Positions 55,288 to 64,000 of a stretch of 64,000 nt of DNA are shown here, in pieces. The number at the start of each line of letters is the position of its first letter. Positions within the stretch are counted from its first letter, which is position 1. Position numbers and translations under genes: made by a program. The DNA comes from Helicobacter aurati. Its GTDB lineage: Bacteria; Campylobacterota; Campylobacteria; Campylobacterales; Helicobacteraceae. Under the pieces are notes generated by a model. That model searched no databases. It saw only the letters and a program-made list of their open reading frames with translations, and was not told the origin of the DNA. The stretch is taken from the NCBI RefSeq assembly GCF_003364265.1, contig NZ_NXLW01000001.1, positions 62,001 through 126,000 of the forward strand, written 5' to 3'.

Positions 55288-56136
55288 TCAAGATTTAGGA
55301 GTGTTAGAATCTTTCTCTGAAGTAAGGTTTGTCATCGCCACATCTTTATCGTGTACAGAATCTGCATAAGTAAGTAATGTAACCGTCGTTGATTTTTTCC
55401 TAAAAAGAATTTTAAAGACGATAATAAACAACCAACGCAATACTCCATACAACATATAAAGACTAAAGACGGCACAGAGCGTAAGCGAAGTCTGCGCGAT
55501 AACAAGAGCCAAGAGAATAAGAATCACAATGAAATATTTGAGATTCCATTTGAATTTCTTAAAGCTAGGATAACGAATATTGCTTACCATAAGAAGGGCG
55601 ATACAAAAAGCAAGTACAAGGAACAAATAAGAATGCGTTCGCAAGAATGTAAATAAACCAAAAACAGCAAATTCATTATATTCAGTTACTAGAATCCACA
55701 AACAGATGATAGCTGCCGCGGAAGGTATTGGTAATCCAACAAAAGAATTAGTTTCAACATTTGTTGTAATATTGAATCTTGCAAGTCTAACAGCCCCTAA
55801 AACGACAAAAAGTCCACTAATCGCGATACCGTATCGACCATATTCATGCCCGACATAAAAATACAATAAGACCGCAGGAGCTACACCAAAAGCAACAACA
55901 TCAGCTAAGGAATCAAATTCTACGCCGAATTTACTTGCGGTATTGGTTAATCTAGCCACTCGTCCATCTAAACCGTCTAAAATCATTGAGAAAAGAATAC
56001 ACCAGCAAGCAAAAATAAAATGTTTAGGATTATCTGCTATTAAGGCTTTATGCGCCATAAAGATAGCCATTATGCCCATAAAAATACTAGCTGCTGTAAA
56101 TAAATTAGGGAGTATATAGAGAGGATTGAGTTTCAT
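55288..56136 (-). CDS. pssA: CDP-diacylglycerol-serine O-phosphatidyltransferase
   Basis: PssA makes phosphatidylserine, the precursor of phosphatidylethanolamine. The CDP-alcohol phosphatidyltransferase signature is visible in DGLDGRVARLTN...GVEFDSLADVVAF (about residues 53-82), followed by PAVLLYFYVG. The 282-residue protein has about seven to eight hydrophobic segments and a charged C-terminal tail. It heads the minus-strand run pssA-MATE-tilS. Confidence 0.95.
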   Translation of the reverse strand: MKLNPLYILPNLFTAASIFMGIMAIFMAHKALIADNPKHFIFACWCILFSMILDGLDGRVARLTNTASKFGVEFDSLADVVAFGVAPAVLLYFYVGHEYGRYGIAISGLFVVLGAVRLARFNITTNVETNSFVGLPIPSAAAIICLWILVTEYNEFAVFGLFTFLRTHSYLFLVLAFCIALLMVSNIRYPSFKKFKWNLKYFIVILILLALVIAQTSLTLCAVFSLYMLYGVLRWLFIIVFKILFRKKSTTVTLLTYADSVHDKDVAMTNLTSEKDSNTPKS

Positions 56137-56424
56137 GATAGGCTCTTAAATATAAAATAAGTAAATATTCTTACATTTGCTTAAGTATTTTAGCAATGTA
56201 ATATTACTAGAAGATTGGAAAACTATTACTTTAATATTATATTGTCCTGCACTTATGGTTTCTTGAAACATTTTAAAAGTTACAGACAGAGATTTTTACT
56301 CATTGATGGCAACTATTGCTTTAAATGGCAATATATCGCATAAGGGACATGAAGCACGGATTCTACAAAGCCAAGCTTCGCAACAAATTGCTCTTAATCC
56401 CTCTTTAGGATTATTAAATTTGAG

Positions 56425-56430
56425 TATAAT
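56425..56430 (+). promoter_or_regulatory. -10 box of the DASS transporter gene
   Basis: A perfect TATAAT lies 38 nt before the ATG at 56468 that is also preceded by AGGGA. This supports 56468 rather than the open frame's first start at 56303. Confidence 0.5.
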
Positions 56431-56467
56431 CCAAAATTTAATTAACCCAAAGTCATCAGGGATTTCT

Positions 56468-57940
56468 ATGCAGCAACATCATGAAAATAATGAAACCACG
56501 ACAAAGCAAACTTGTTCTACGGCTACAAACCTACAACATGATTCGGAGGCGAATGCAACAAGCCAACAAACAATCAAATGGGGCAAGACCTTTATAGGAT
56601 TAGGTACTGCCATAATTGCTGGTATTCTTGTTTACTTGTTTGCTCTCTACTACTTACACGCTTCTCTTAAAATATCCACGCTTATTGGAATCATCGCTTT
56701 TCTTGTAACCTTATGGACCAATAAGGCATTGCCTATGGGTGTTGTCTCATTGCTCCCTATTATTTTATTTCCAAGTTTTGGAATACTCGATACAAAGAGT
56801 ACAACCTCTAACTACGGTAATCCTATTATATTTTTATTTCTTGGTGGATTCATGATTGCCACCGCAACAGAAAAAATAGGATTGCACCGCGTAATTGCTA
56901 AGGTTTTCCTCTCCAAATTCCCTAAGAATCCACAAGGAGTCATTGCCGCGTTAGGAGTCGCTGCTACCGTGCTCGGAACAGCCCTCTCTAATTCCACAGT
57001 AGCATTGTTGTTGCTGCCTGTCGCTATGTCTATCACTCAAGACAAATTTCTACAAACGCGCTTCCTTTTAGCAGTCGCATTCGGGGCTAGCATTAGTGGT
57101 ATCACAACACCTATTGGAAGTCCACCAAACCTCATTTATCTGGGATTCCTAGAATCTCAAGGATTATCAGGTATCAGTTTCACAACTTGGATTTTTATGA
57201 TGTCGCCTTTGACTGTGCTTATGCTTTATGCCATGATTAAGATTCTCTCTTTTAATACAAGAAATCATGAATTAAATCTTTCTATCTTTGAATCTATCAC
57301 GATTACTATGGAACATAAGCGTTTGCTTGGTTTTATTGCATTGTTGCTTGCGATTTTATTGATTAATTCGCCTATTCGACCTGTCTATGACGGCTTAGGT
57401 TGGAATGAAAATATTATTCTGCTTGCATTTGGCTTAATGATGTTTCTACCTAAAATTGGCTTTTTAAACTGGGATGATTCTAAATCAATACCTTATGAAA
57501 TTATTTTCTTGTTTGGTGCTGGATTCTGTATTGCAATGGCTTTTTCACAAGCAGAGCTCGGCGGTGCGTTCCAATCATTCTTGCAGCAATTTGCTAACTT
57601 ACCGTTTATTCTCATCGTTTTACTCTCATGTGTAGGGGCAATTATTGCGACAGGATTCCTTTCTACAACTGCACTTATTGCTATTTTGCTGCCTATCATT
57701 AATGTGGCAACTTCAGGATTCCTCAACGACACAGAAAAGATTTTACTCATGCTTGTTGTAACGATTTGTGCAAGTTTCTCATTTATGATTCCAATTAGCA
57801 CACCGCCAAATGCCATAGTGTTCTCGCAAGGTGGAATCAAAACGTGGGATATGGTAAGGTTTGGATTTATACTTAGTCTCGTTGGGATAGTTTGTGTTAC
57901 TATTTTCTGCACTTGGTATTGGTGGAGCTTTATTATTTAA
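56468..57940 (+). CDS. DASS-family (SLC13-like) anion transporter
   Basis: A sodium-coupled dicarboxylate or sulfate transporter of the inner membrane. The core has paired hairpin motifs typical of the family: TALSNSTVALLLLPVAMSI and GITTPIGSPPNLIYLGFL in the first half, and FLSTTALIAILLPII and PISTPPNAIVFSQGG in the second. I prefer the ATG at 56468 (490 residues): it has a TATAAT and an AGGGA ribosome site. The frame stays open to 56303, but that extension reads like non-coding leader. With AspA in the genome, C4-dicarboxylate uptake is a reasonable guess. Confidence 0.9.
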   Translation: MQQHHENNETTTKQTCSTATNLQHDSEANATSQQTIKWGKTFIGLGTAIIAGILVYLFALYYLHASLKISTLIGIIAFLVTLWTNKALPMGVVSLLPIILFPSFGILDTKSTTSNYGNPIIFLFLGGFMIATATEKIGLHRVIAKVFLSKFPKNPQGVIAALGVAATVLGTALSNSTVALLLLPVAMSITQDKFLQTRFLLAVAFGASISGITTPIGSPPNLIYLGFLESQGLSGISFTTWIFMMSPLTVLMLYAMIKILSFNTRNHELNLSIFESITITMEHKRLLGFIALLLAILLINSPIRPVYDGLGWNENIILLAFGLMMFLPKIGFLNWDDSKSIPYEIIFLFGAGFCIAMAFSQAELGGAFQSFLQQFANLPFILIVLLSCVGAIIATGFLSTTALIAILLPIINVATSGFLNDTEKILLMLVVTICASFSFMIPISTPPNAIVFSQGGIKTWDMVRFGFILSLVGIVCVTIFCTWYWWSFII

Positions 57941-58332
57941 CAATCAAATTGGCGATCCTCAACAAAAATACACAATTAGAAATATAATCAAATAATAAAC
58001 TTGTTTTCTAAGCACATCAATGTAAGATATTAATAAAATAATAAGAATTGAAGTTACCTGTTAAACATTCATAATACAGTTTCTTTGCAATACTCATGAC
58101 TTAGGGCAGCAATTCTAAAAAATAGTCTCTAAGGTAATCTCTAGCAGGCAAGACGATTAAAGTAATAACTATCCTAAATTCAATATTTGGATTCCAAATC
58201 AAATCTCTACCTAGAAACGTAGTGCAAATTTTTATTAAATTGAATTTTATGAATAGTTCTTGATGTTCTGTAAATTGAAATCATATAGAATCAAACGGCA
58301 AATCATACGATACAAAACCACAAAGGAGGATC
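57941..58332. other. 392-nt intergenic region
   Basis: Between the DASS gene and the hypothetical gene at 58333. AT-rich; I saw no gene, tRNA or strong hairpin. The strong AAAGGAGG just before 58333 belongs to the next gene. Confidence 0.4.
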
Positions 58333-58953
58333 ATGCTGATTTTTAGTAGCTTAGATACGTCAAAGCAATTTATTGAAATTACTGATTATGCGGATTGTAA
58401 AACTCTCATGGCAGATTCCTATGCTTTCATTCGTATTGATAATTATCAAAAGTTAGAATCTTATTTTCTGCTTGGTGCGGAATTGAAAAAACAAGAAATC
58501 GCCTATATGGTGCTGCTAGACAAAGAAGCAAAATTCATGATTAATGAATTTGATAGCACTACACTTTCCCATACTAGCAGGCAATATCCAAACTCCCAAA
58601 GCTATCAGAATCTAGCCACAAGCAAGGATTCCCATTTGCCACTCAATCTCATCATTGTAATGTTTGCGCATTTGGGTGCTAGCTTTTGTCTAATAGACAA
58701 CAGAAACTTTTCTCTTTTGCCGTTTGCACAAAGTCTTGTTAATCATTATTTATTGGATATAAAGATTCTCGCGCTTGTAGATTCTTATCAAGAGCTTCAA
58801 AATCTCCATTTATGGAGACCAAGCATATCAGATTCTTATCAGGACTTGCAACACGCAATAATCGGAATCGATGGCATTGTTGAGAAAAATCTTTTGACAT
58901 ACAAAGCACTAACTCCCAACGCACCAACTCCAATAACTAAAATCTGCAACTAA
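58333..58953 (+). CDS. hypothetical protein beside phosphohexomutase
   Basis: A 206-residue cytoplasmic protein without signal peptide, starting MLIFSSLDTSKQFIEITDYADCKTLMADSYAF. It has a hydrophobic middle (LNLIIVMFAHLGASFCLIDN) but no clear membrane helix or catalytic motif. A perfect-looking AAAGGAGG ribosome site makes translation likely. It precedes the phosphohexomutase gene by 55 nt on the same strand, so the two may be co-transcribed. No family was recognised. Confidence 0.7.
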   Translation: MLIFSSLDTSKQFIEITDYADCKTLMADSYAFIRIDNYQKLESYFLLGAELKKQEIAYMVLLDKEAKFMINEFDSTTLSHTSRQYPNSQSYQNLATSKDSHLPLNLIIVMFAHLGASFCLIDNRNFSLLPFAQSLVNHYLLDIKILALVDSYQELQNLHLWRPSISDSYQDLQHAIIGIDGIVEKNLLTYKALTPNAPTPITKICN

Positions 58954-59008
58954 TGGCATAGTAATTATATGGTACAATAATTCGTGCAAGTTTATAGAAG
59001 GACTAGTC

Positions 59009-60484
59009 ATGTCAATATTTCGAGAGTATGATATTCGCGGTATTTTTCAACAAGATTTAACACAAGACGTAGTTTGTAAAATAGGCTATCTGTTAGGAAA
59101 GATTATCAAGCAGTACGACAACAAAGTAGCAATCGGCTATGATGCAAGGACGCATAGCCCTATCCTGTTTGATTGGCTCGCTTCTGGCTTTACAAGTGCG
59201 GATATTACGGTATATAATCTTGGTATGATTCCTACACCTGTTGCTTATTTTTGCACATTTACAACGGATATTACAAGCTCCATAATGATTACTGGCTCAC
59301 ATAATCCCCCAGAATACAATGGCTTTAAAATCACTATTAATCAAGCACCTTTTTACGGCAAAGATATTCAACATATCGCTAGAGTACTTACAAGTACAAC
59401 CTTTGCAATCAAGCCTACACAAAGTATTGAAAGATTTAGCTTGTTGCAAGACTATATAAAATTTATCAGCAATGAATTTGCGTTTCTAAAAGGTTGGAAA
59501 GAAAAAATTGTTTTTGATTGTGGTAATGGTGTGGCAAGTTTGGCTCTACAAAAGATTCTACAAAACCTTCAATTGAACTCTATTAACCTCTATTTTGAGC
59601 CAGATGGTAATTTCCCCAATCATCACCCGGATCCTAGTGAAGAGAAAAACCTCATTGCTCTCAAACAAGCACTACAACAACATAATTTACATATTGGAAT
59701 AGCCTATGACGGAGATGCCGACAGGGTAGGACTTATCTCACAGAAACATAACTTCAAAGGAGATGAATTAGCTATTCTTTTTGCCAAAGATATTGCGACA
59801 ACGACACCGAATCCTATTGTAATAGGTGAAGTAAAATGCTCTCAAATCATGTATGACTATATCAACACAATAGGAAAAGCCGTAATGTATAAGACGGGAC
59901 ACAGCAACCTAAAAGTGAAACTTAAAGAACTCAATGCAGCTCTAGCTTGCGAAATGAGTGGGCATATATTTTTTAATGATAGATATTTTGGTTATGATGA
60001 TGCGATTTATGCAAGTTTTAGAATCTTAGAATTAATTTATAAAGCAACGCAACATACAACATATCAATACGCAATGCTGCCACTCGAAGAGATGATTTCC
60101 TCTCTCCCCCAAAGTTACAGCACCGCTGAAGAGAAAATCGCTGCAACTGAAGAGAACAAATTCCAAATTATTGCCAATCTGCAACAAACACTGATAAAAC
60201 TACAAGAACAAACACGAGTCGATTCTAATGATAAAGAATCATCTGCCCCATTTATCAAAGAAATTATTACGATTGACGGCGTACGCGTTATTTTCGCGCA
60301 TGGTTGGGGTCTTATACGCGCTAGTAATACATCTCCCGTACTTGTTACGCGCTTTGAAGCTCATTCAGAGGAATATGTAACGTATTATAGAAATTTTCTT
60401 ATTGGATTATTACAAAAAGAGCAAGCACAATTTAAGTGCATGGAATCCGAGAATATTCAAAAAACTCGCAACCAACATTTATAG
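59009..60484 (+). CDS. phosphomannomutase/phosphoglucomutase (AlgC-like)
   Basis: The enzyme moves phosphate between C6 and C1 of mannose or glucose, feeding LPS and glycan precursors. The 491-residue alpha-D-phosphohexomutase shows FREYDIRG at the start, the catalytic Ser loop ITGSHNPPEYNGFK (about residue 100), the metal loop YDGDADRVG (about 240), the sugar loop CEMSGHIFFND (about 315) and the phosphate loop RASNTSPVLV (near 435). A region around 380-405 is low-complexity. Mannose versus glucose preference cannot be decided. Confidence 0.93.
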   Translation: MSIFREYDIRGIFQQDLTQDVVCKIGYLLGKIIKQYDNKVAIGYDARTHSPILFDWLASGFTSADITVYNLGMIPTPVAYFCTFTTDITSSIMITGSHNPPEYNGFKITINQAPFYGKDIQHIARVLTSTTFAIKPTQSIERFSLLQDYIKFISNEFAFLKGWKEKIVFDCGNGVASLALQKILQNLQLNSINLYFEPDGNFPNHHPDPSEEKNLIALKQALQQHNLHIGIAYDGDADRVGLISQKHNFKGDELAILFAKDIATTTPNPIVIGEVKCSQIMYDYINTIGKAVMYKTGHSNLKVKLKELNAALACEMSGHIFFNDRYFGYDDAIYASFRILELIYKATQHTTYQYAMLPLEEMISSLPQSYSTAEEKIAATEENKFQIIANLQQTLIKLQEQTRVDSNDKESSAPFIKEIITIDGVRVIFAHGWGLIRASNTSPVLVTRFEAHSEEYVTYYRNFLIGLLQKEQAQFKCMESENIQKTRNQHL

Positions 60485-60797
60485 AATCCCTTTGAACATA
60501 ACTATGAGATTCTAATACGAGATTCTTCAATAGCGAATTCTTAGACTAACAAGAGTCCACTTCTTAAGATAATGCAGTAATAAATAACCCGTCCCATGTA
60601 TATATCTATGTATATCTACCATTGTCTTTACTTGTTTTAATAATGCTCAAACTAACGCTACCAAGCAACTAAAAGTAAAATTCATTCTATTTGCAATAAA
60701 AGTAGGTTTTTGAAAACCTGCGATATGTATGTTTCAATAATTAAACGTGGTACTAACTAAATTATAAAAAGCAATCTTTAGTGGTATAAAATAAATT
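60485..60797. other. intergenic region with AGGTTTT hairpin
   Basis: This 313-nt gap lies between converging genes (the phosphohexomutase and adk). AGGTTTT and AAAACCT pair around TG at 60704-60719, a 7-bp hairpin that may be a terminator for either gene, though without a T run. Nothing else was seen. Confidence 0.4.
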
Positions 60798-61373
60798 CTA
60801 TATTGCAAGCTTAGATTGAATAAAAGTCTGCATTTCAGTAACAATCTCTTCAATACTTCTTTCACCATTAATAACATGCAAGATTCCAGCTTTTGTATAA
60901 AATTCCTGAATCTCTTTTAACGGAGTAAGATAAACATTCATACGATTCTTAAAAACTTCCGCATTATCATCAGCACCTCTTGCGCGTCCTAACACTCTGT
61001 CTTTAGCGACTTCCTCACTGACTTGCACTTCAATCACGTTAACAAGCTGTACTTTGGAATCTTGCTGCAAAACTTTATGTAACTCGAGCATTTGTTCTAC
61101 ACTTCGAGGGTATCCATCAATAAGGATTATATCTTTTGGGGAATTATTAATCGCCTTAACAATTGTTTTTACAACAATCTCTAAAGGCACGAGATTACCA
61201 GCACTTGTAAAACCTTCAATGATTTTGCCCTGCTCGCTGCCGCTAGCTATTTCAGCGCGAAGTAAATCACCCGTAGAATAATGCGCGATATGGTTGTTTG
61301 CTGTGGCAATTCTCTCTGCATCAGTTGTTTTACCGCTACCTGGTGCGCCAATAATTAAAAATAATTTTTTCAT
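60798..61373 (-). CDS. adk: adenylate kinase
   Basis: Adk balances AMP, ADP and ATP. The 191-residue protein is the short-LID form common in this group. Visible: P-loop [26 protein letters not shown], the [10 protein letters not shown] segment and [11 protein letters not shown] before the reduced LID. AAGGAG-type site precedes the ATG. It stands alone. Confidence 0.95.
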   Translation of the reverse strand: MKKLFLIIGAPGSGKTTDAERIATANNHIAHYSTGDLLRAEIASGSEQGKIIEGFTSAGNLVPLEIVVKTIVKAINNSPKDIILIDGYPRSVEQMLELHKVLQQDSKVQLVNVIEVQVSEEVAKDRVLGRARGADDNAEVFKNRMNVYLTPLKEIQEFYTKAGILHVINGERSIEEIVTEMQTFIQSKLAI

Positions 61374-61496
61374 GAATTCTCCTTAATAAAGCATCTTTGA
61401 TATAACCCTAATTATATAGTAGAAATGTTTGAAATACTTATCTTGAGAACTTTTTAAGAGAATTTTGGAGAGAATGTAGTAATATCAAGCATTTTC

Positions 61497-62707
61497 CTAA
61501 GAATCAATTGCCCGTCCAAACAACACGGTTTCACAAATTCCCAACGAGAAATGATCACAATAAAATTCATAATGCGGTAGAATCGTTTTAAGATACAGCG
61601 GAATCTCATAGTAATCAGTATCGCTATGATAAAGACAAATAGCTATTTTGGGATGATATTTTTTTAATGTTTTTTCTGCCCCTTTTAGTGCTTCCAACTC
61701 ACTACCCTCAATATCCATTTTGATAAAATCCACTCTTTCTATTTTGCCTGTATTGACCAAGTCGTCAATGCTCGCAGTCAATGCGTAGTCTTGATTTGGT
61801 TGAGAATCCATACTGACTCTAGAGCCACCACCGCTACCTGTATGATAGACTTTTGTCTCAGAATTAGAATATAGCGCGTTTTCGAATAAGGTAATATTCG
61901 CAATGTCTGGATTCAGCGCGAGATTCTGATGTAATACCTTGAGATTTCTTGGATTAAATTCAAAAGAAAACACTTTGCCGCTCTGCCCTACTTTTTGAGC
62001 AAAATACAATGCTGTATCCCCATAACAAGCTCCGCCATCAATCACAAAATCGCCCTCTTCTGCGTAGATTAAATGCCTATAAGCATACTGCTCTAAAATG
62101 CAATTAACAAATACACCGTATAAGCTATAATAGAATTTATATGTTCCTAAATTACAAATTTTGCTATGTGATAAGTCAATATAATACAGAGTTCCACTAT
62201 CCGAAGTAAGAGTTTTTGTTGTATCCACACAAGAAGCAAGTAAATAATAATACTTCCAAATATGTTCATAAAAGTGAATAAAATAAAGCCCCTGAAAGCT
62301 TGAATGTCTCTTTAAAAGAGAGCTTAATAGAATCATTTTACTATATTCATCAGATAGAAATTCTAAAGTTTTATTAATCTTTTGCACGTCGTATCGCACA
62401 TAAAATTCCAAGAGGACTTGCTGCCCCCCCCCCCCGTAACATTACGTGCTTCATTTATACCTTGAAAAATATTTTCCTTTGTATCAGGCAACCTATATAT
62501 CTCATATTCTGAATATTGATAGGCTCGTGAAAGCTGCACAATAGCTAACAGACGTTTATACAAAACAGTGCGCCTTATAAACAACAAAGGCAATGGAGCA
62601 AGGATATTGATAATGCGATCTCTGGCTTGCCGCCTTACTGTCTTCACTGGAATACAGCAGGTAAAAATTTTAGCGACATGAATAAGCAATTTATAAGCAA
62701 ATTTCAT
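61497..62707 (-). pseudogene. FkbM-family methyltransferase, phase-OFF at poly-G
   Basis: Two frames make one gene. The 5' part (from 62707) encodes an N-terminus with basic helices (IPVKTVRRQARDRI) and reaches TG12 at 62435, after which the frame stops at 62363. The 3' part (from about 62411 to 61497) carries the FkbM domain: VIDGGACYGDTALYFAQKVG (SAM site), VFSFEFNPRNLKVLHQNLALN, VDFIKMDIEGSELEALKGAE. With 12 G the halves are out of frame; 10 or 13 G would join them into about 402-403 residues. FkbM enzymes O-methylate sugars of surface glycans. The only start for the 3' part alone would be TTG 62411. Confidence 0.9.
62424..62435 (-). repeat. homopolymer G12 (C12 on plus strand) in the FkbM gene
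   Basis: Twelve consecutive C on the plus strand, G12 on the coding strand, at about residue 92 of the gene. Typical slippage tract of Helicobacter and Campylobacter surface genes. In frame at 10 or 13. Confidence 0.97.
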
Positions 62708-62823
62708 AATATTCCTTTTGATGTTACACAGTGATATATTATCACGTAGTCTTGAACATAACGCATTATGTCTTTTCAGATTATTTTACCCATAATGATA
62801 CAACTATGAAAGAATCTCAATGA

Positions 62824-62866
62824 ATAACTGATTTGATTCAATGTAAAACATTGCCAAATCAGTTAT
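62824..62866. other. 12+5 bp intergenic stem-loop
   Basis: ATAACTGATTTG (62824-62835) and CAAATCAGTTAT (62855-62866) are perfect complements. Inside, CAATG and CATTG pair with a 5-nt loop, separated by a 3/1 internal loop. No T run follows on either strand, so a normal terminator is not obvious. It could be a small RNA or regulatory element of either divergent gene. Confidence 0.6.
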
Positions 62867-63062
62867 CAAACAAATAAAATCATACGGCTCGAATTATGCA
62901 GCAACTCACACATTATTATCTTGTACGTTACTGCACAGCAACCTTCAAACTCAAAAGCTTATTGTTTTGTGTTCTTATTTCTCACTATATTCTAAAAAGC
63001 CCAGTAAGGTAACACTGATATTAAATATTTGAAGTTTAACAAAACAATAAGTCCAAATACTA

Positions 63063-63068
63063 TATAAT
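63063..63068 (+). promoter_or_regulatory. -10 box of the MMPL/RND exporter
   Basis: A perfect TATAAT only 25 nt before the ATG, giving a leader of about 18 nt that still includes AAGGGA. Confidence 0.5.
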
Positions 63069-63092
63069 GTAATTTTCACAAAAAGGGAAGTG

Positions 63093-64000
63093 ATGATTCG
63101 TTTTGTCAACGTGCTATGCTTGTTTTTGGGACTTAGTATAATTTTTCTTTTTTTTTACAAAGGAAAAATCACAATTACCCAAGAAGTCCTTGATTTATTT
63201 CCCGTAACAGAAGAGAGAAAAATCGTTGATGTTTATCAGAAATTTTCCCACTCTCGCTTTGTTATGGTTGCTATCAAAGGATTCTCACAAGAAGCAAGCG
63301 AAAAATTAGATTCTTTTTTAACAGAAATCTCTAAGCTCGATAATGTCGCGTATGTTGAAAGAGAAAGAAAACCTAGCAACAAACTACAAAATTTTATCAA
63401 TGAATATTACTATCTTATCGCCACACCCAACTCTGCAGAATCCAATCAAGATTCTCAAGATTTTTATACGCCAAAACTACTCACACAAGCACAGATAACC
63501 AACAAACTGCAAACAGGCATAACAAGCCTCATAAACACTCAAACCAATTCTACAACTTCACATCCCGCACAATCAAGCGAAGATTCTAATTTACCGTTCA
63601 ATCCTTTAGACCCTCTTAATTTTTTTACCTTACAGCAAGATTCTCTCAAAAATCTCATAATTCAAGATTACGTCTATATGGCACTAGTAGAGCTAAAAAG
63701 TCTCGATAGCAAGGCAATTACAGCAACCCTAGAAGAATTTGAACGAATCAATAAGCAATATCCAGAGATACGTTTCTTCTCATCTCATTTTATGAGTGTC
63801 AAAAATCTTTCATTGATTCTTTCAGAAGTAAACTATCTCTTAAGTTTTTCGTCATTAATCTTCGTAGTGTTCTATTTCCTTATCATCCGTATCCCGCTCT
63901 TAACCATTAACACTATTTGTACTTTAATTTTCTCAAACACCATTGCTATATTGATTGTTTCCTATGTCTATCCTAAAGTAACAATTATGGCACTTAGCTT
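63093..64000 (+). CDS. MMPL/RND-type exporter, N-terminal part (runs off window)
   Basis: The open frame continues past the window end; 302 codons are visible. It begins with one transmembrane helix (residues 5-22, FVNVLCLFLGLSIIFLFFY), then a long extracytoplasmic loop containing VLDLFPVTEERKIVDVY and two further regions, and re-enters the membrane at about 255-300 (YLLSFSSLIFVVFYFLIIRIPLL). This matches the first half of MMPL/'predicted exporter' proteins. The loop has a Ser/Asn-rich low-complexity stretch. AAGGGA precedes the ATG. Substrate, possibly lipid or glycolipid, is unknown. Confidence 0.8.
   Translation, partial: MIRFVNVLCLFLGLSIIFLFFYKGKITITQEVLDLFPVTEERKIVDVYQKFSHSRFVMVAIKGFSQEASEKLDSFLTEISKLDNVAYVERERKPSNKLQNFINEYYYLIATPNSAESNQDSQDFYTPKLLTQAQITNKLQTGITSLINTQTNSTTSHPAQSSEDSNLPFNPLDPLNFFTLQQDSLKNLIIQDYVYMALVELKSLDSKAITATLEEFERINKQYPEIRFFSSHFMSVKNLSLILSEVNYLLSFSSLIFVVFYFLIIRIPLLTINTICTLIFSNTIAILIVSYVYPKVTIMALS

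Larger units (their letters stand above)
62708..63092. other. divergent intergenic region with strong stem-loop
   Basis: This 385-nt gap lies between the FkbM gene (minus) and the exporter gene (plus). It contains the stem-loop at 62824-62866 and the -10 box of the exporter; no gene was found. Confidence 0.5.

Noticed and set aside
56303-56467. N-terminal extension of the DASS transporter
   Set aside because: The stretch contains the likely -10 box, and the downstream ATG has a better ribosome site.

Overview
This 64 kb window is chromosomal DNA of a Helicobacter, most likely an enterohepatic or intestinal species. The sequence is AT-rich. The gene content is typical of Campylobacterota: HP1479-type TPR protein beside serS, CheV, a FlgH without lipobox, a Helicobacter-type outer membrane protein, a CmeB-like pump, AspA, Ald and a periplasmic MsrAB. 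Simple-repeat switches of the Helicobacter kind are also present. The species call is inference; no rRNA lies in the window.

Layout. 1-2 kb: lipoprotein and coaX. 2-6 kb, minus strand: apparent operon cheV-fthC-rny-mreC. 6-10 kb: serS and a large TPR membrane protein. 10-13 kb, minus: murE with a small TPR-like partner, and a YqeY-family gene. 13-17 kb: flgH and a TonB-dependent receptor. 16.8-19.2 kb is an accessory island: an EcoRI-type adenine methyltransferase split by nine copies of a 7-nt repeat, followed by a DUF262-HNH nuclease. 19.5-23 kb: clpB with a CIRCE operator, a MnmD-like methyltransferase and tRNA-Ser(GGA). 23-33 kb: CmeB-like RND pump, PIN-PhoH ATPase, the translation cluster thrS-infC-rpmI-rplT, and rho. 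33-40 kb: MATE transporter, a TrpB with a 320-residue acidic tail, aspA, ald and a family 2 glycosyltransferase with a decayed 5' copy downstream. 41-50 kb: EamA transporter, argD, LysE-type exporter, tpiA, lptB, Crp/Fnr regulator, miaA, fliK (sigma-54 promoter) and a small OMP. 50.9-58 kb: msrAB, a frameshifted TRL-like lipoprotein behind a poly-T promoter, pssA-MATE-tilS, and a DASS transporter. 58-64 kb: an unknown protein, a phosphohexomutase, adk, an FkbM methyltransferase switched off by a G12 tract, and the start of an MMPL/RND exporter.

How it fits together. Most genes are housekeeping. The notable layer is variability. One slippage repeat can switch a DNA methyltransferase, another a probable surface-glycan methyltransferase, and a T13 tract may tune a lipoprotein promoter whose gene is now broken. 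As written, both coding switches are out of frame: the methyltransferase reads through at 7, 10 or 13 repeat copies, the FkbM gene at 10 or 13 G. The candidates that most deserve follow-up are the phase-variable methyltransferase next to a DUF262-HNH nuclease, the acidic TrpB fusion, and the CIRCE-controlled clpB.
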